Part shown: one piece after another, positions 18,012 through 29,123 of the stretch | How positions within the stretch are numbered: position 1 is the stretch's first letter | Layout of the letters: each line of letters begins with the position of its first letter | NCBI RefSeq assembly: GCF_026072915.1 | Contig: NZ_AP025943.1 | Location: forward strand, 1,116,001-1,180,000 | DNA: 64,000 nt | Source of the DNA: Akkermansia biwaensis | GTDB taxonomy: Bacteria > Verrucomicrobiota > Verrucomicrobiia > Verrucomicrobiales > Akkermansiaceae | Direction: 5' to 3' | Notes under the pieces: generated by a model | The model's database searches: none | What the model was told of the DNA's origin: nothing | The model's input: only the letters and a program-made list of their open reading frames with translations | Translations under genes and position numbers: made by a program

Positions 18012-19268
18012 TTACTTCACGTACGTCTTGAGCACGCGCCTGATGATGGCGAGCGCCTGCTGAACCTCCTCTTCACTGACGTTCAGGGGGGGCAGAAGGC
18101 GCACCGTTTCCGGTCCGGCGGGAACGGAAAGCAAACCTTCCTGCCGCAGGGACTCCACAACGACGGAGGCAATTGTCTTGCCTTCCGGCGCGTCCACCAT
18201 TTCCGGATTCAGGCCGATGCCCAGCAGCAGCCCCAATCCGCGCACCCCCTGCACCACGGGCAGGTTCCAGGACTCTATCTCCGCACGGATTTCCGTACCC
18301 AGCCGGTGGGCGCGTTCCGGCAGCCCTTCGGAAACGACTTCCCGGAGAACGGCCAGGCTGACCGTGGCGGCAAGAGGATTGCCGCCGTAAGTGGAACCGT
18401 GGGAGCCGGGGTCCATGATGGAGGAAAGCTCCGTGCCGCTCTCGTCAATGGCGCGGTCGGAAATCCAGAAGCCGCCGATCGGGAAGCCGCCGCCCAGGGC
18501 TTTTGCCCAGGAAACGCCGTCCGGCTCCACGTCCGGGGCCACAGCGCGCCATCCCATGATATTGCCGCAGCGGCCAAAGCCGCACTGGACTTCGTCAATC
18601 AGTAAAAGAAGGTCATGCTCCCTGCATAGCTCAGCCAGCCCGCGCAGGAACTCCGGCGTCACGGAATTGACGCCGCCCTCGCCCTGAACGGGTTCCAACA
18701 GGAACGCGACCGTTTCCGGGCTGATGGCCTCGCGCGCCGTCTCCAAATCATTGAAGGGCAGGTGCCGGAACCCCGGCAACATCGGATCAAAGCCGATCTT
18801 GATCTTGTCCTGCCCCGTGGCGGACATGCTGCCCAAGGTTCTGCCGTGGAAGGACTTGTTGAACGTAAGCACCTCAAAGCGCGGTTTGCCGTCCGGCTGG
18901 GGGCGCCGGTGGCCATAGCGGCGCGCCACCTTGATCAGCCCGTCATTGGACTCCGCCCCGCTGTTGGAGAAAAACACCTTTCCCGGACGCTCCACGCACT
19001 TGGTCACGATGAACTCCGCCAGATCCGCCTGCTGGGGAATCTGGTACAGGTTGGAACAGTGCACCAGCGTGGCGGCCTGCTTCTGCAGGGCCTGTGTGAC
19101 AACGGGATGACAATGCCCTAGCACGCAGGTGGCGATGCCGGCACAGAAATCCAGATAGCACTTGCCCGTGCTGTCCCACAGACGGGCGCCTTCTCCGCGA
19201 ACGGCTGCCATGGGATAGCGGCCATAAGTGTGAAGTACGTACTGGTTGAATTTCTCTTCTGTATTCAT
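18012..19268 (-). CDS. argD: Acetylornithine/class III aminotransferase
   Basis: A 418-residue PLP-dependent class III aminotransferase. The opening YGRYPMAAVRGEGARLWDSTGKCYLDFCAGIATCVLGHCHP is typical of ArgD. Later come FFSNSGAESNDGLIKVARRY, the cofactor aspartate in LLLIDEVQCGFGRCG, and the Schiff-base lysine in SWAKALGGGFPIGG. ArgD transfers an amino group from glutamate in arginine synthesis, and it can also act in lysine synthesis. The ACT gene follows at 29 bases. Related omega-aminotransferases cannot be fully excluded. Confidence 0.88.
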   Translation of the reverse strand: MNTEEKFNQYVLHTYGRYPMAAVRGEGARLWDSTGKCYLDFCAGIATCVLGHCHPVVTQALQKQAATLVHCSNLYQIPQQADLAEFIVTKCVERPGKVFFSNSGAESNDGLIKVARRYGHRRPQPDGKPRFEVLTFNKSFHGRTLGSMSATGQDKIKIGFDPMLPGFRHLPFNDLETAREAISPETVAFLLEPVQGEGGVNSVTPEFLRGLAELCREHDLLLLIDEVQCGFGRCGNIMGWRAVAPDVEPDGVSWAKALGGGFPIGGFWISDRAIDESGTELSSIMDPGSHGSTYGGNPLAATVSLAVLREVVSEGLPERAHRLGTEIRAEIESWNLPVVQGVRGLGLLLGIGLNPEMVDAPEGKTIASVVVESLRQEGLLSVPAGPETVRLLPPLNVSEEEVQQALAIIRRVLKTYVK

Positions 19269-19463
19269 GGAGGTGAGGTTGAATAATGCCTCTGTAGTTT
19301 GCGCTTCTGGCCCCGTCTGTAAATGATTTTTTTAGGACCCACGTCATGATTTGCACATTTTATCCGGAACGGAAGTCATATCTCTGTTCAGGGCAGGATT
19401 TGATTTTTCTTTTCTTTTATCCGCATCACATCAAAATAAATCCATCAACAGCACCAGTCCACT

Positions 19464-19877
19464 ATGGCACATTTTCTTAACCCCAAGGGATTCCTGGAAG
19501 AATTCAAGGCTTTTGCGCTGAAAGGCAACGTCATTGACCTGGCCGTGGCCGTCGTCATTGGCGGCGCGTTCAATAAAATCGTCTCCGTATTCGTTTCCAG
19601 CATCATCACGCCCATCATCGGCTACCTCACGTCCGGCGTGAACCTTGCGTTCCTGACCCTCAAGCTGGGAGACGTGGAACTCCGGTACGGAGAACTGCTC
19701 CAGGCTACCATTGACTTCCTGATCATCGCCTTCTCCATCTTCCTCGCCATCAAACTGATCGGTGCCATGCACCGCAAGCAGGCGGAAACACCCGCCGCGC
19801 CCGCACCCAAGCCGGATGACGTCGTCCTGCTGGAACAAATCCGCGACATTCTTCAGAAACAGACGGAAACCAAATAG
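19464..19877 (+). CDS. mscL: Large-conductance mechanosensitive channel MscL
   Basis: A 137-residue inner-membrane channel that opens on osmotic down-shock. The N-terminal helix and TM1 match the family closely (GFLEEFKAFALKGNVIDLAVAVVIGGAFNKIVSV, then IITPIIG). A short periplasmic loop precedes TM2 (DFLIIAFSIFLAIKLIG). The cytoplasmic helix ends in VLLEQIRDILQKQ, after a Pro/Ala linker. The length is normal. It diverges from argD and precedes the alkaline phosphatase gene. Confidence 0.95.
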   Translation: MAHFLNPKGFLEEFKAFALKGNVIDLAVAVVIGGAFNKIVSVFVSSIITPIIGYLTSGVNLAFLTLKLGDVELRYGELLQATIDFLIIAFSIFLAIKLIGAMHRKQAETPAAPAPKPDDVVLLEQIRDILQKQTETK

Positions 19878-19962
19878 GCATTCCGCCGCCCGTGCCGGCT
19901 CTTGACGGAACCGGCGCCTTTTTCCCCTTTACTTGTCCGCTCCATGGCGGGAAAGTGGAGGC

Positions 19963-21123
19963 ATGACTCTCCTGTTGCGTGTCCTGGCCTGTGCCCTGCT
20001 GCTTGTTCCGCCCCAGCTTCCGGCGGCGGATACGCAGAGTTTTATATCGGAAAAGCCCTACCCTGTGGCGAACATCCGGGAGCCGGAACAGCACTTGCCC
20101 GTCAACAACGTCATCCTGATGATCGGGGACGGCATGGGCATCCACCACCTTTCCGCGGCGTGGGCCGCCAACCGGGGACGCCTGTTCATTGAAAACTGCC
20201 CGGTGACGGGCATTGCGAAAACCTGGTGCCGGGACAAGCTGGTCACGGACTCGGCCGCGGCGGGAACCGCCATGGCGACGGGGACCAAGACACTTTACAA
20301 AAGGGTGGCCACATGTCCGGAGGGCAACAAGCTGGACTCCCTGATCGACAAGGCGAAAGACATGGAAAAGTCAACGGGCGTGGTCGTCACCTGCGAACTG
20401 AATGACGCCACCCCGGCAGCCTTCTGCGCCAATAATGAAAAAAGATCCGACTCCTACGGCATCATCGGCGACTATCCACGCTCCCGTGCCGACTTCATCT
20501 TCGGCGGCGGAAGCAAATATTTTACCCAGAGGCCGGACGGGAGGGACATCTTCAAGGAAATGGGGGCCCTGGGCTATAAAATCGCCCGTTCCTGGGAGGA
20601 AGCCGCCGCCCTGCCGCCGGGAAAAACGCTCGCCGTCGTAGCTCCGGGGAACCTGCCCCCTCCCGGCAAAAGGGGCGCCGTACTCCGCCAGGCCACGCTG
20701 AAAGCCCTGGAAACCCTCTCCCGCAACCCCAGGGGATTCTTCCTGATGGTGGAAGGCTCCAACATCGACAAGGCGGCCCACCATGGCAAACTGGCGGAAA
20801 TGATGGAGGAAATCTTCGACTTTGACCGGACGGCGGGAACAGTGCTGGAATGGGCGGCGCGTCATCCCGGCACGCTGGTGGTTATCACGGCGGACCACAA
20901 CACCGGCGCTTTCTCCCTTTCCGGGGGCAATCTGGAAAAAGGGGAAATCACGGCCTTGTTCTCTTCCGGCAACCATGACGGAGTGGCCGTTCCCGTTTAC
21001 GCCTTCGGCTCCGGAAGCGGCGCCTTCACCGGCATCTATGAAAACACGGACATTTTCCGCAAAATCATGGCGGCCATGAAAGGGGAGGAAAACAAGGCTG
21101 TTCCCGTCAAAAAAGACTCTTGA
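19963..21123 (+). CDS. Secreted alkaline phosphatase
   Basis: A 386-residue phosphomonoesterase with a signal peptide (MTLLLRVLACALLLVPPQLPAA). The metal-binding MIGDGMG contains D56 and the nucleophile is S97 in VTDSAAAGTAMATG. Further metal ligands are visible in MVEGSNIDKAAHHG, VITADHNTGAF and SSGNHDGVAVPVYAFG. It releases phosphate from extracellular or periplasmic esters. The start at 19963 is one of the few in the window with a purine-rich Shine-Dalgarno sequence (AGTGGAGGC). No Pho box was identified. Confidence 0.92.
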   Translation: MTLLLRVLACALLLVPPQLPAADTQSFISEKPYPVANIREPEQHLPVNNVILMIGDGMGIHHLSAAWAANRGRLFIENCPVTGIAKTWCRDKLVTDSAAAGTAMATGTKTLYKRVATCPEGNKLDSLIDKAKDMEKSTGVVVTCELNDATPAAFCANNEKRSDSYGIIGDYPRSRADFIFGGGSKYFTQRPDGRDIFKEMGALGYKIARSWEEAAALPPGKTLAVVAPGNLPPPGKRGAVLRQATLKALETLSRNPRGFFLMVEGSNIDKAAHHGKLAEMMEEIFDFDRTAGTVLEWAARHPGTLVVITADHNTGAFSLSGGNLEKGEITALFSSGNHDGVAVPVYAFGSGSGAFTGIYENTDIFRKIMAAMKGEENKAVPVKKDS

Positions 21124-21149
21124 GCAGTCTGCCTTCTTCCTGCTGCCCG

Positions 21150-22316
21150 CTATGCTTCGCCCTTCCGTGGCGGCGCATCCATGTGCCGCGCCACCAGGCC
21201 GGCTCCGGCCGTAGCCAGGCCGCCTATCAGGAATACGGCCTGCGGACCGCCCGTGCTCATCCAGATCAGGCCGCCCAAAACGCCGTAGGAAATGGAGGCC
21301 ACATGGTTGATGGCCAGCCCTGTGTAAATACTGGGCGTGATCTCCTCCGGCCTCTCGCAAATGCGGGCCACATACGTGCTGCGGGCCATGCCGAGCGCAA
21401 ACAGCAGGTTATCCAGAACGAAACAGGTGGTCACTACCGCCACGGCCCAGTGCGAAGGCAGCAGCCCGGGGGCAAACGCGTAAGCCAGGCACAGCAGGGA
21501 CAGTGCAATGCTGTCGAAAATCGTGACATTCCTCTCCCCGAACCTCTTGATACTCCACCCGATCAAAGGCTGCGTTCCCAGACCGACCACTCCGGCAATC
21601 AGCAGGGTCTTCCCGATATGCTCCGGAGACTGACCCAGCGTACTGACCATCAGCCAGAACCCGAATGTAAGATACAGCTGCTTGCGGATGCCGTGCAAAA
21701 TCTCCAGCCCGTAATAAACGGTGTACCTGCGCTTGAAAACAAAACATTCCCGCCACCCGCGGCGCTTGGGAAACACGGGCGTCTTCACCCGGCTCAGGAG
21801 CACGGCCGCCAGCAGGCACACGCCGCCCATGATGAAAAAATCCACGGCAAAGGACTGGTTGAACTTCCACTTGATCCAGACGCATAAAGCCCCCAGCAGA
21901 GAAGCCGCCGTGCCGAGCGCCTTCATCTGCCCCAGCCTCAGGCTACGGTTCTCGGGCCGCGCCGTATGAATCACGATGGTATCGATCATCCCCATCAGAA
22001 CGTGCTGGCCCAGGCTCACCGTCAGAATCCACGCGGACAAAACCCACAGCCCGGTTCCGGGACCGCACAGGGCCAGCGCATACATACCGCCGAACATCAG
22101 CAGGCAGGCCACGCCGGCCATGCGCACCTCATTGAACATGAAAAGCATGCCGACCACAAACAGGGAAAGGATGCCGGGCAGCTCCCGCGGCAGTTCGATA
22201 AACCCGCGCATCTCCACGTCCAGATGCTGGGCGTCCCGCAGGAAATTGCTGAACACCAAATCATACACGCCACTCCCGAACTGCCCCAGGAACAGGGCCA
22301 GCAGCACAAACACCAT
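21150..22316 (-). CDS. Major facilitator superfamily transporter
   Basis: A 388-residue polytopic protein with about 12 hydrophobic segments in two halves. A basic loop lies between them (KTPVFPKRRGWRECFVFKRRY). Other notable segments are GIRKQLYLTFGFWLMVSTLGQSP and GVVGLGTQPLIGWSIKRFGERN, the latter with the MFS-type loop charge pattern. The transported compound is not evident. It starts at ATG 22316, and a stop lies in frame a few codons upstream. Its neighbours on either side are a convergent alkaline phosphatase and a divergent GH20 gene. Confidence 0.78.
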   Translation of the reverse strand: MVFVLLALFLGQFGSGVYDLVFSNFLRDAQHLDVEMRGFIELPRELPGILSLFVVGMLFMFNEVRMAGVACLLMFGGMYALALCGPGTGLWVLSAWILTVSLGQHVLMGMIDTIVIHTARPENRSLRLGQMKALGTAASLLGALCVWIKWKFNQSFAVDFFIMGGVCLLAAVLLSRVKTPVFPKRRGWRECFVFKRRYTVYYGLEILHGIRKQLYLTFGFWLMVSTLGQSPEHIGKTLLIAGVVGLGTQPLIGWSIKRFGERNVTIFDSIALSLLCLAYAFAPGLLPSHWAVAVVTTCFVLDNLLFALGMARSTYVARICERPEEITPSIYTGLAINHVASISYGVLGGLIWMSTGGPQAVFLIGGLATAGAGLVARHMDAPPRKGEA

Positions 22317-22471
22317 CCTCTTTCTGATGCGGGGGAAGCGGCATCACTCATAGCGGCAGGATACTCTCACAGGCCTCCGGCAGGAGCAACCGCTTTTTCG
22401 GCCCCTTCCGCCAGGTTCCCGCAGGAAAAATGCACGGCAAAGAAATATTCTTAAGGAAATTCCGTACTTAG

Positions 22472-24127
<1,656 letters not shown>

Positions 24128-24216
24128 ATCCGGGAGAAAACCATGCCGTGCGGCCCTCCCCGAGGCCGCATTATGGACTAGCCAAGCCCCAGGAAAACCA
24201 TTACATTGGCGGCATT

Positions 24217-25371
24217 ATGAATTTGGAACTGCTTCGTCAGGTTTGCGCAACTCCGGGCGCTCCGGGGTTTGAAGACAAAATCCGCGACTTCATCATTCAG
24301 GAAGTGGCGCCCCTCGTAGACGCCATACGCGTGGACAACATGGGCAGCGTGATCGCCATTGTGGAAGGCAAGGATACGGAAAAAACCATGATGGCCGCCG
24401 CCCACATGGACGAAATCGGCTTCATGGTCCGCCACATCGACGACAAAGGGTTCATCAAATTCCTGCCCCTGGGCGGATTTGACGCCAAGACGCTGACCGC
24501 CCAGCGCGTGATCGTACACGGGAAAAAGGACCTCATCGGCGTCATGGGCGTCAAGCCCATCCATGTGATGTCCCCCGCGGAACGCACCAAGCTTCCGGAA
24601 GTGACCGACTTTTTCATCGATCTGGGCATGAGCAAGGAAGAAGTGGAAAAATACGTCTCCGTGGGCGACTCCGTCACCCGCGAACGGGATCTGGTGGAAA
24701 TGGGCGACTGCGTGAACGTCAAATCCCTGGACAACCGCGCCGGATGCTACGTACTCATTGAAGCCCTCCGCGCCATCAAGGCTTCCAAAAAGAAACCCTC
24801 CTGCAACTTCGTGGCCGCATTCACCGTGCAGGAGGAAGTGGGCCTGAGAGGCGCGCAGGCCGGCACGCTGGACATCCTGCCGGACTTCTCCATCGCGCTG
24901 GACGTCACCATCGCCTGCGACATTCCCGGCACCCCGGCGCACGACCAGGTCTCCCGCCTGGGCGAAGGCGCGGCCATCAAGCTCTATGACGGCTCCATCA
25001 TCGCGGACCGCCGCATGGTGCAGTTCATGAAAGCCACCGCGGAAGCCAACAAGATCAAATGGCAGGTGGAAATGCTGCCCGCAGGCGGAACGGACGCCGG
25101 AGCCATGCAGAAATTCGTGCCCGGCGGCTCCATCGCCGGCGCCATCTCCGTTCCCACCCGCAACGTCCACCAGGTCATTGAAATGGCCAGCAAGAGCGAC
25201 TTGGACGCGGCCGTGGACCTGCTGGCCGCCTGCGCCATGAATGTGGACAAGTGGGACTGGTCCTGGAACTCCGTCAATCAATGCCAGAGCGTCTGCGACA
25301 AACCGGCCAAGGCATCCAAGGCCGCTGCCAAGACCGGCAAAGCCGCCGCCAAGAAAAAGAAGGCCAAGTAA
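24217..25371 (+). CDS. M42-family metal aminopeptidase with a lysine-rich tail
   Basis: A 384-residue zinc/cobalt aminopeptidase of the M42 (glutamyl aminopeptidase/FrvX) family, probably cytoplasmic. Metal and catalytic blocks: AAHMDEIGFMV, SLDNRAGCYVL, the acid pair in VQEEVGLRGAQ, PAGGTDAGAM and PTRNVHQVIEM. The frame is open upstream, but MNLELLRQVCATPGAPGFED at 24217 is the normal family start. The C-terminus carries an extra ~25-residue Lys/Ala tail (KAAAKTGKAAAKKKKAK) not typical of the family. A terminator follows at 25400. Confidence 0.9.
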   Translation: MNLELLRQVCATPGAPGFEDKIRDFIIQEVAPLVDAIRVDNMGSVIAIVEGKDTEKTMMAAAHMDEIGFMVRHIDDKGFIKFLPLGGFDAKTLTAQRVIVHGKKDLIGVMGVKPIHVMSPAERTKLPEVTDFFIDLGMSKEEVEKYVSVGDSVTRERDLVEMGDCVNVKSLDNRAGCYVLIEALRAIKASKKKPSCNFVAAFTVQEEVGLRGAQAGTLDILPDFSIALDVTIACDIPGTPAHDQVSRLGEGAAIKLYDGSIIADRRMVQFMKATAEANKIKWQVEMLPAGGTDAGAMQKFVPGGSIAGAISVPTRNVHQVIEMASKSDLDAAVDLLAACAMNVDKWDWSWNSVNQCQSVCDKPAKASKAAAKTGKAAAKKKKAK

Positions 25372-25399
25372 AGCCAGTCTTTGATACATCCCTGAACAG

Positions 25400-25432
25400 C
25401 AGGCCGCACCCGGGAACGGATGCGGCCTGTTT
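25400..25432 (+). terminator. Rho-independent terminator after the M42 peptidase gene
   Basis: The stem CAGGCCGCA / TGCGGCCTG encloses a 12-base loop and is followed by TTT, 28 bases after the stop codon. Confidence 0.75.
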
Positions 25433-25603
25433 CATGGGAAAGCTTGTCCGCATAATTACGGAAAACGTGCATGACCGGCAGCGCCATGTCTCCATAAACC
25501 GGGTCTGACATTTCCCTTCCCCTTCGGCGGCATGCCGCAACCGGCAAAAAAATCTCCCGGCATCCTGAAAGACACCGGGAGCGAATCAATGAGAAAAGGA
25601 AAA

Positions 25604-26155
25604 TTACTTGGCGGCGGGAGCCGGTGCAGGAGTAGGAGCGGGAGCCGGCGCGGCATCCACTTCCACTTCTTCTTCCTCTACTTCAACGCCTTCTTCCGGA
25701 CCGGAAGCGCCGGTCTTCTTCATGGCGTCCTTCAGAGCCTGGCTGCCGAAGAAATCGGCCTGCTGCAAGCGCTGCATGTCAGTCATCATGCCCATGAAAA
25801 TAGGCAGAAGTTCGGCCTGGCGGGCCTGCATGGCGGCGTCCACCTGGTCCGCCAATTTCTGGGCGTCCTTGGAAAGGGCTTCGCCCTTTTCATTGATCTT
25901 CGCCATCTTTTCAGCGGCCGCATCTGCGGTGGCCTTGTCCTTTACCGTGCTGAGCGTAGCGGACATTTCCTTCATCAATGCCAGCATCTGGTCTGCGGCT
26001 TCCTTCGCTTCCTTGGAAACTTCAGCGGCCGGTGCTGCCGGCTCCGCAGGCGTTTCAGCAGCCGGCGCGGGGGCCGGAGCCGGGGCATCCTGGGCGGAAG
26101 CCATACCTGCAAATGCCAGGGCACATGCTGAACTAATTGTTACAATGCTCTTCAT
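25604..26155 (-). CDS. Exported Ala/Pro-rich helical protein
   Basis: A 183-residue protein with a clear signal peptide (MKSIVTISSACALAFAGMASAQ). A Pro/Ala linker (APAPAPAAETPAEPAAPA) leads into a long charged, probably coiled-coil helical domain (residues ~40-140). The acidic run VEVEEEEVEVD is followed by a closing Pro/Ala tail. It looks like a periplasmic or envelope spacer protein; no enzymatic motif is visible. The frame is open to 26182, but only the ATG at 26155 places the signal peptide first. Confidence 0.72.
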   Translation of the reverse strand: MKSIVTISSACALAFAGMASAQDAPAPAPAPAAETPAEPAAPAAEVSKEAKEAADQMLALMKEMSATLSTVKDKATADAAAEKMAKINEKGEALSKDAQKLADQVDAAMQARQAELLPIFMGMMTDMQRLQQADFFGSQALKDAMKKTGASGPEEGVEVEEEEVEVDAAPAPAPTPAPAPAAK

Positions 26156-26308
26156 AGCGTTCTCCTTGTACAGGCTCTCCATGTCTGCGTCAATGCCTCA
26201 TTGCGTTACGGCTCCCTCTGATGCCGCAGAAAACGTGTTTTGCAATTTTTTCAAGCTCCCGGGCTTTTTCAGTTGCATCTTTTTAGAATTATTATAAATT
26301 TAATTCCG

Positions 26309-26857
26309 ATGACCAAGACCATAGAAAATCTGAAAGCCGCCATTATTGGCGAAAGCACCGCCTCCGCCACTTATGCGGCCTATGCAGCCAAAGCTGCTCA
26401 AGAAGGGCAGCCTCTCATCCAGAAACTGTTTGAAGCCGCTTCCAAGGCTGAATCCGTCCATGCCGCCAACCACAACAAGGTACTGGAAAAACTCGGAGCC
26501 AACATGGACCCCTTTGACATTCAGATTCATGTAGGCTCCACGGCGGAAAACCTGAAAGCCGCCATCGCCGGGGAAACTCATGAATTTGAAAGCATGTATC
26601 CGGAATTTATCGCCGCAGCGGAGGAAGAAGGACAGAAGGCCGCCGTCCGTTCCTTCACCTGGGCCACGGAAGCGGAAAAGGAACATGCCGAATTTTACGC
26701 AGCCGCCCTCCAGGCCCTGGAAAACGGAGACACCAGCGCCCTGCCCGGACAATACTGGATCTGCCTTGTGTGCGGGGACACCTTCAAATCTCTGGAAGGT
26801 GTGGAAGCCTGCCCCCTCTGCGGCACCAAGGCTGAAAAATTCCTCGTCATTGGATAA
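26309..26857 (+). CDS. Rubrerythrin
   Basis: A 182-residue rubrerythrin that reduces peroxide in anaerobes. The N-terminal four-helix diiron domain contributes Glu/His ligands in NLKAAIIGESTASATYAAYA, AESVHAANHNKVL, AAIAGETHEFESMYPEF and ATEAEKEHAEFY. The C-terminal rubredoxin-like iron site is CLVCGDTF ... CPLCGTKAEKF. The start ATG at 26309 follows an AT-rich leader without a Shine-Dalgarno sequence. A strong terminator follows at 26895. Confidence 0.95.
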   Translation: MTKTIENLKAAIIGESTASATYAAYAAKAAQEGQPLIQKLFEAASKAESVHAANHNKVLEKLGANMDPFDIQIHVGSTAENLKAAIAGETHEFESMYPEFIAAAEEEGQKAAVRSFTWATEAEKEHAEFYAAALQALENGDTSALPGQYWICLVCGDTFKSLEGVEACPLCGTKAEKFLVIG

Positions 26858-26894
26858 ACTCCGCTTGAGCACCGGAGACCTTCCATGACATTGC

Positions 26895-26927
26895 AAAACC
26901 GCCCGGGTTATTCCCGGGCGGTTTTTT
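26895..26927. terminator. Bidirectional terminator between rubrerythrin and a convergent membrane-protein gene
   Basis: AAAACCGCCCGGG pairs with CCCGGGCGGTTTTTT across a short loop. The T-run follows in the plus direction, and the A-run gives T on the minus strand, so it can serve both convergent genes. Confidence 0.9.
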
Positions 26928-26973
26928 ACACCGGCTTCCGCAATACACGCGGGCCGGAAAAGAGCAAGAGTTT

Positions 26974-27402
26974 CTATTTAGCGAACTTTTTCTGCAGATT
27001 CTGCGAATATTGTTCCAGTGCCTCCTGCTGCTCCTTCTTCAGCTCCTCCACCTTCTTCAGGTCGCCGGCCTTCTGGGCAGCCTCGATTTTCTTTGCAAAC
27101 TCTACCTGAATCTTGCCTTGATCAACGAGATTCAAATCCTTGGCTACGGAGAACAAATACCCTCCGGTAGCTATCCCGCCGGCAATCATGCCCACGACGA
27201 TCATGATGATGCCGAACATAGTAGCCTTTTTGCATACGGCGATAATGGCACATACGATGGATACTACCGCAAGCAGAATACCGATAAGGGCCGCCATCAT
27301 GCCGAACCATGGAAGCACCACGGCCAGCACGGCACAAGCGACCGTAATACCTTTAAGGACTCCAGAACATTGACAGGCAACAGGTTGGTTTTGAGTTTCC
27401 AT
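26974..27402 (-). CDS. Small membrane protein with C-terminal coiled coil
   Basis: A 142-residue unrecognised protein. After a short cysteine-containing N-terminus (PVACQCSGVLKG) come two or three hydrophobic helices (residues ~20-80: TVACAVLAVVLPWFGMMAAL, VSIVCAIIAV, MFGIIMIVVGMIAGGIA). A charged amphipathic segment follows (EFAKKIEAAQKAGDLKKVEELKKEQQEALEQ), likely coiled coil. This two-part shape resembles small DUF4190-like membrane proteins, but I cannot assign a family. The ATG at 27402 was chosen over an in-frame upstream start. Confidence 0.65.
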   Translation of the reverse strand: METQNQPVACQCSGVLKGITVACAVLAVVLPWFGMMAALIGILLAVVSIVCAIIAVCKKATMFGIIMIVVGMIAGGIATGGYLFSVAKDLNLVDQGKIQVEFAKKIEAAQKAGDLKKVEELKKEQQEALEQYSQNLQKKFAK

Positions 27403-27717
27403 ATGTCTCCTATATACCTTGCCGCAGCTGATTGTCAATCATTGCCAAAGAATCTCAGATAAAAAATTCCAACATCATCCGGTTTACGGAATTTCGGGTA
27501 AATAATGCCGGTAGCCGGAAATTTGCTCCTGTGCAGCCACAGCTGCGGCCTCTTCCATGAAACTCCACTTGCAAGCAAATCCGGCAAAACCTGTTTATCT
27601 CCCTTTCCCATGTGTACCAGGCGTCCTGACAGATACGGAGGGCATCATCCCCATTAAAGATGGGCTTGCAGAAATGAAAAAGCAGTGCTAATGGGTGGAA
27701 ATCAACTAATCCCAATA
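27403..27717. other. Intergenic region with no supported gene
   Basis: A 315-base stretch between two divergent genes of unknown function. The only open frame (minus strand, 27455-27715) has no family resemblance and overlaps the neighbouring start region. No clear hairpin or promoter could be picked out. Confidence 0.5.
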
Positions 27718-29010
27718 ATGAAAAAAATCTTCCTCATACTGACTATTTGCTGTCTGTGGCTGTGTACTGTCGCCGCCGATGAAACTTGGCTGCAGGATAT
27801 GGAAAAGGCAAAACAAGCTGCGCAAAATGATGGCAAGGATATCCTGGTGCTTTACCAAATCGGGGAATACCCCCTGTTCAGCGACGAAAATCCGGAGCCC
27901 TTGTTCCATTCCATTCACTTCACAAATGCCGCACGCCGCAACTACATTCTGGTGGAGCAGCAAATGCCCCTGTCCGACCCGGAGGATTCCCCCTCCACCG
28001 TCATCGTTTTTTGTGATGCCTCCAGCCGCCCCTACTACAGTTTCTCCGGTGAATGGACCATGGGAATGGACTGGGTCCTGGAAGAATTGGTTATTGCGGC
28101 CGAGCGCAAACCCGTCATCCAGAAAATTCTTCAATCCCTGGACAGGCAGCCCGGCAAAAATCCGGATTTCCGCCTCATCGGACAATTATTCCTGTCCATG
28201 CCTGACGGAATAGAACAATTCCATGCTTCCTACCGCAACTGGATGGAAGAAACGCTGAAAAACGACGGCGAAGATTCCAGCGGATTAAAAAAACGCGCTC
28301 GCCGTATTGAGCAGATGAACCAGCTTTTGAGTGAACTTCTCAAAATCATCTCCAACGCAGAAAACATGGAACAGCTGCAATCATTCCTCCAGCCTTATCA
28401 AACACGGCTCAATGCCTCTCCTGTAGTAAAGCAGTTCCTGGAATCTTACCTGGCTGTGGAACCATACATCCACCCCCTGAAAAAGGACCCCTCCTTCCTG
28501 GATTCATTTCTACAAGAGCCAGTGGAAAAAGTGCAGGCCCGAATTATTTCCATTTCTCCCCATTCCAAAATGTCCCGTTACCTGCGTACGCATGCCTGGG
28601 ACAATATCCGCATGGGGGCAGAGATTTTCAAATTGGACGACACTTATAAAAATAATCCGTCACTAGCCCTTCAACGTCTGGAAAAATCTTTCTCCAAATA
28701 CACCTCTTATGCATCCCGTCAGTTGCTGCTGTTGCTCAAAGGCCGTTTTTTTGCGGAACAAGGAGAGTGGGACAAAGCCCGGCAGGCTTTGAACCAGGCA
28801 ATCCCCATGGACCCTCTTTCCGGCAATGCCGGGGAAGCCAAAAAACTGCTTCAATCACTTTCCTCCAACCGGGTGCGTCTGCAGGAACTTTTTTATTTGA
28901 AACGTCGGGGAAACCAGGAAATAGATGACGAATGGGATAAACTATTGCTCATAGAAACGTCAGGAAATGTATTTTTCAATTTTTCCACCTTTGACGAATA
29001 CTTCAATTAG
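27718..29010 (+). CDS. Exported protein with a thioredoxin-like N-terminal domain and helical C-terminus
   Basis: A 430-residue protein with a signal peptide (MKKIFLILTICCLWLCTVAA). The following DETWLQDMEKAKQAAQNDGKDILVLYQIGEYPLF ... LFHSIHFTNAARRNYILVEQQMPL has the spacing of secreted thioredoxin-like (Thioredoxin_7-type) domains. Where those have a CxxC, this protein has no cysteine, so a redox role is unlikely. The C-terminal two thirds is helical, with a TPR-like stretch near residues 310-370 (QGEWDKARQALNQAIPMDPLSGNAGEA). No homologue is recognised with confidence. Confidence 0.6.
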   Translation: MKKIFLILTICCLWLCTVAADETWLQDMEKAKQAAQNDGKDILVLYQIGEYPLFSDENPEPLFHSIHFTNAARRNYILVEQQMPLSDPEDSPSTVIVFCDASSRPYYSFSGEWTMGMDWVLEELVIAAERKPVIQKILQSLDRQPGKNPDFRLIGQLFLSMPDGIEQFHASYRNWMEETLKNDGEDSSGLKKRARRIEQMNQLLSELLKIISNAENMEQLQSFLQPYQTRLNASPVVKQFLESYLAVEPYIHPLKKDPSFLDSFLQEPVEKVQARIISISPHSKMSRYLRTHAWDNIRMGAEIFKLDDTYKNNPSLALQRLEKSFSKYTSYASRQLLLLLKGRFFAEQGEWDKARQALNQAIPMDPLSGNAGEAKKLLQSLSSNRVRLQELFYLKRRGNQEIDDEWDKLLLIETSGNVFFNFSTFDEYFN

Positions 29011-29123
29011 ATAAACCCTCGCCTCCATTAAATTCATTCCGGCATAATTCTGCTTGAGCCTCGTTCCTGAGGCCTTACAATAACTTCTTTCCGGGGCGGA
29101 AGGAACCCCGCCCCGTTCATCTG

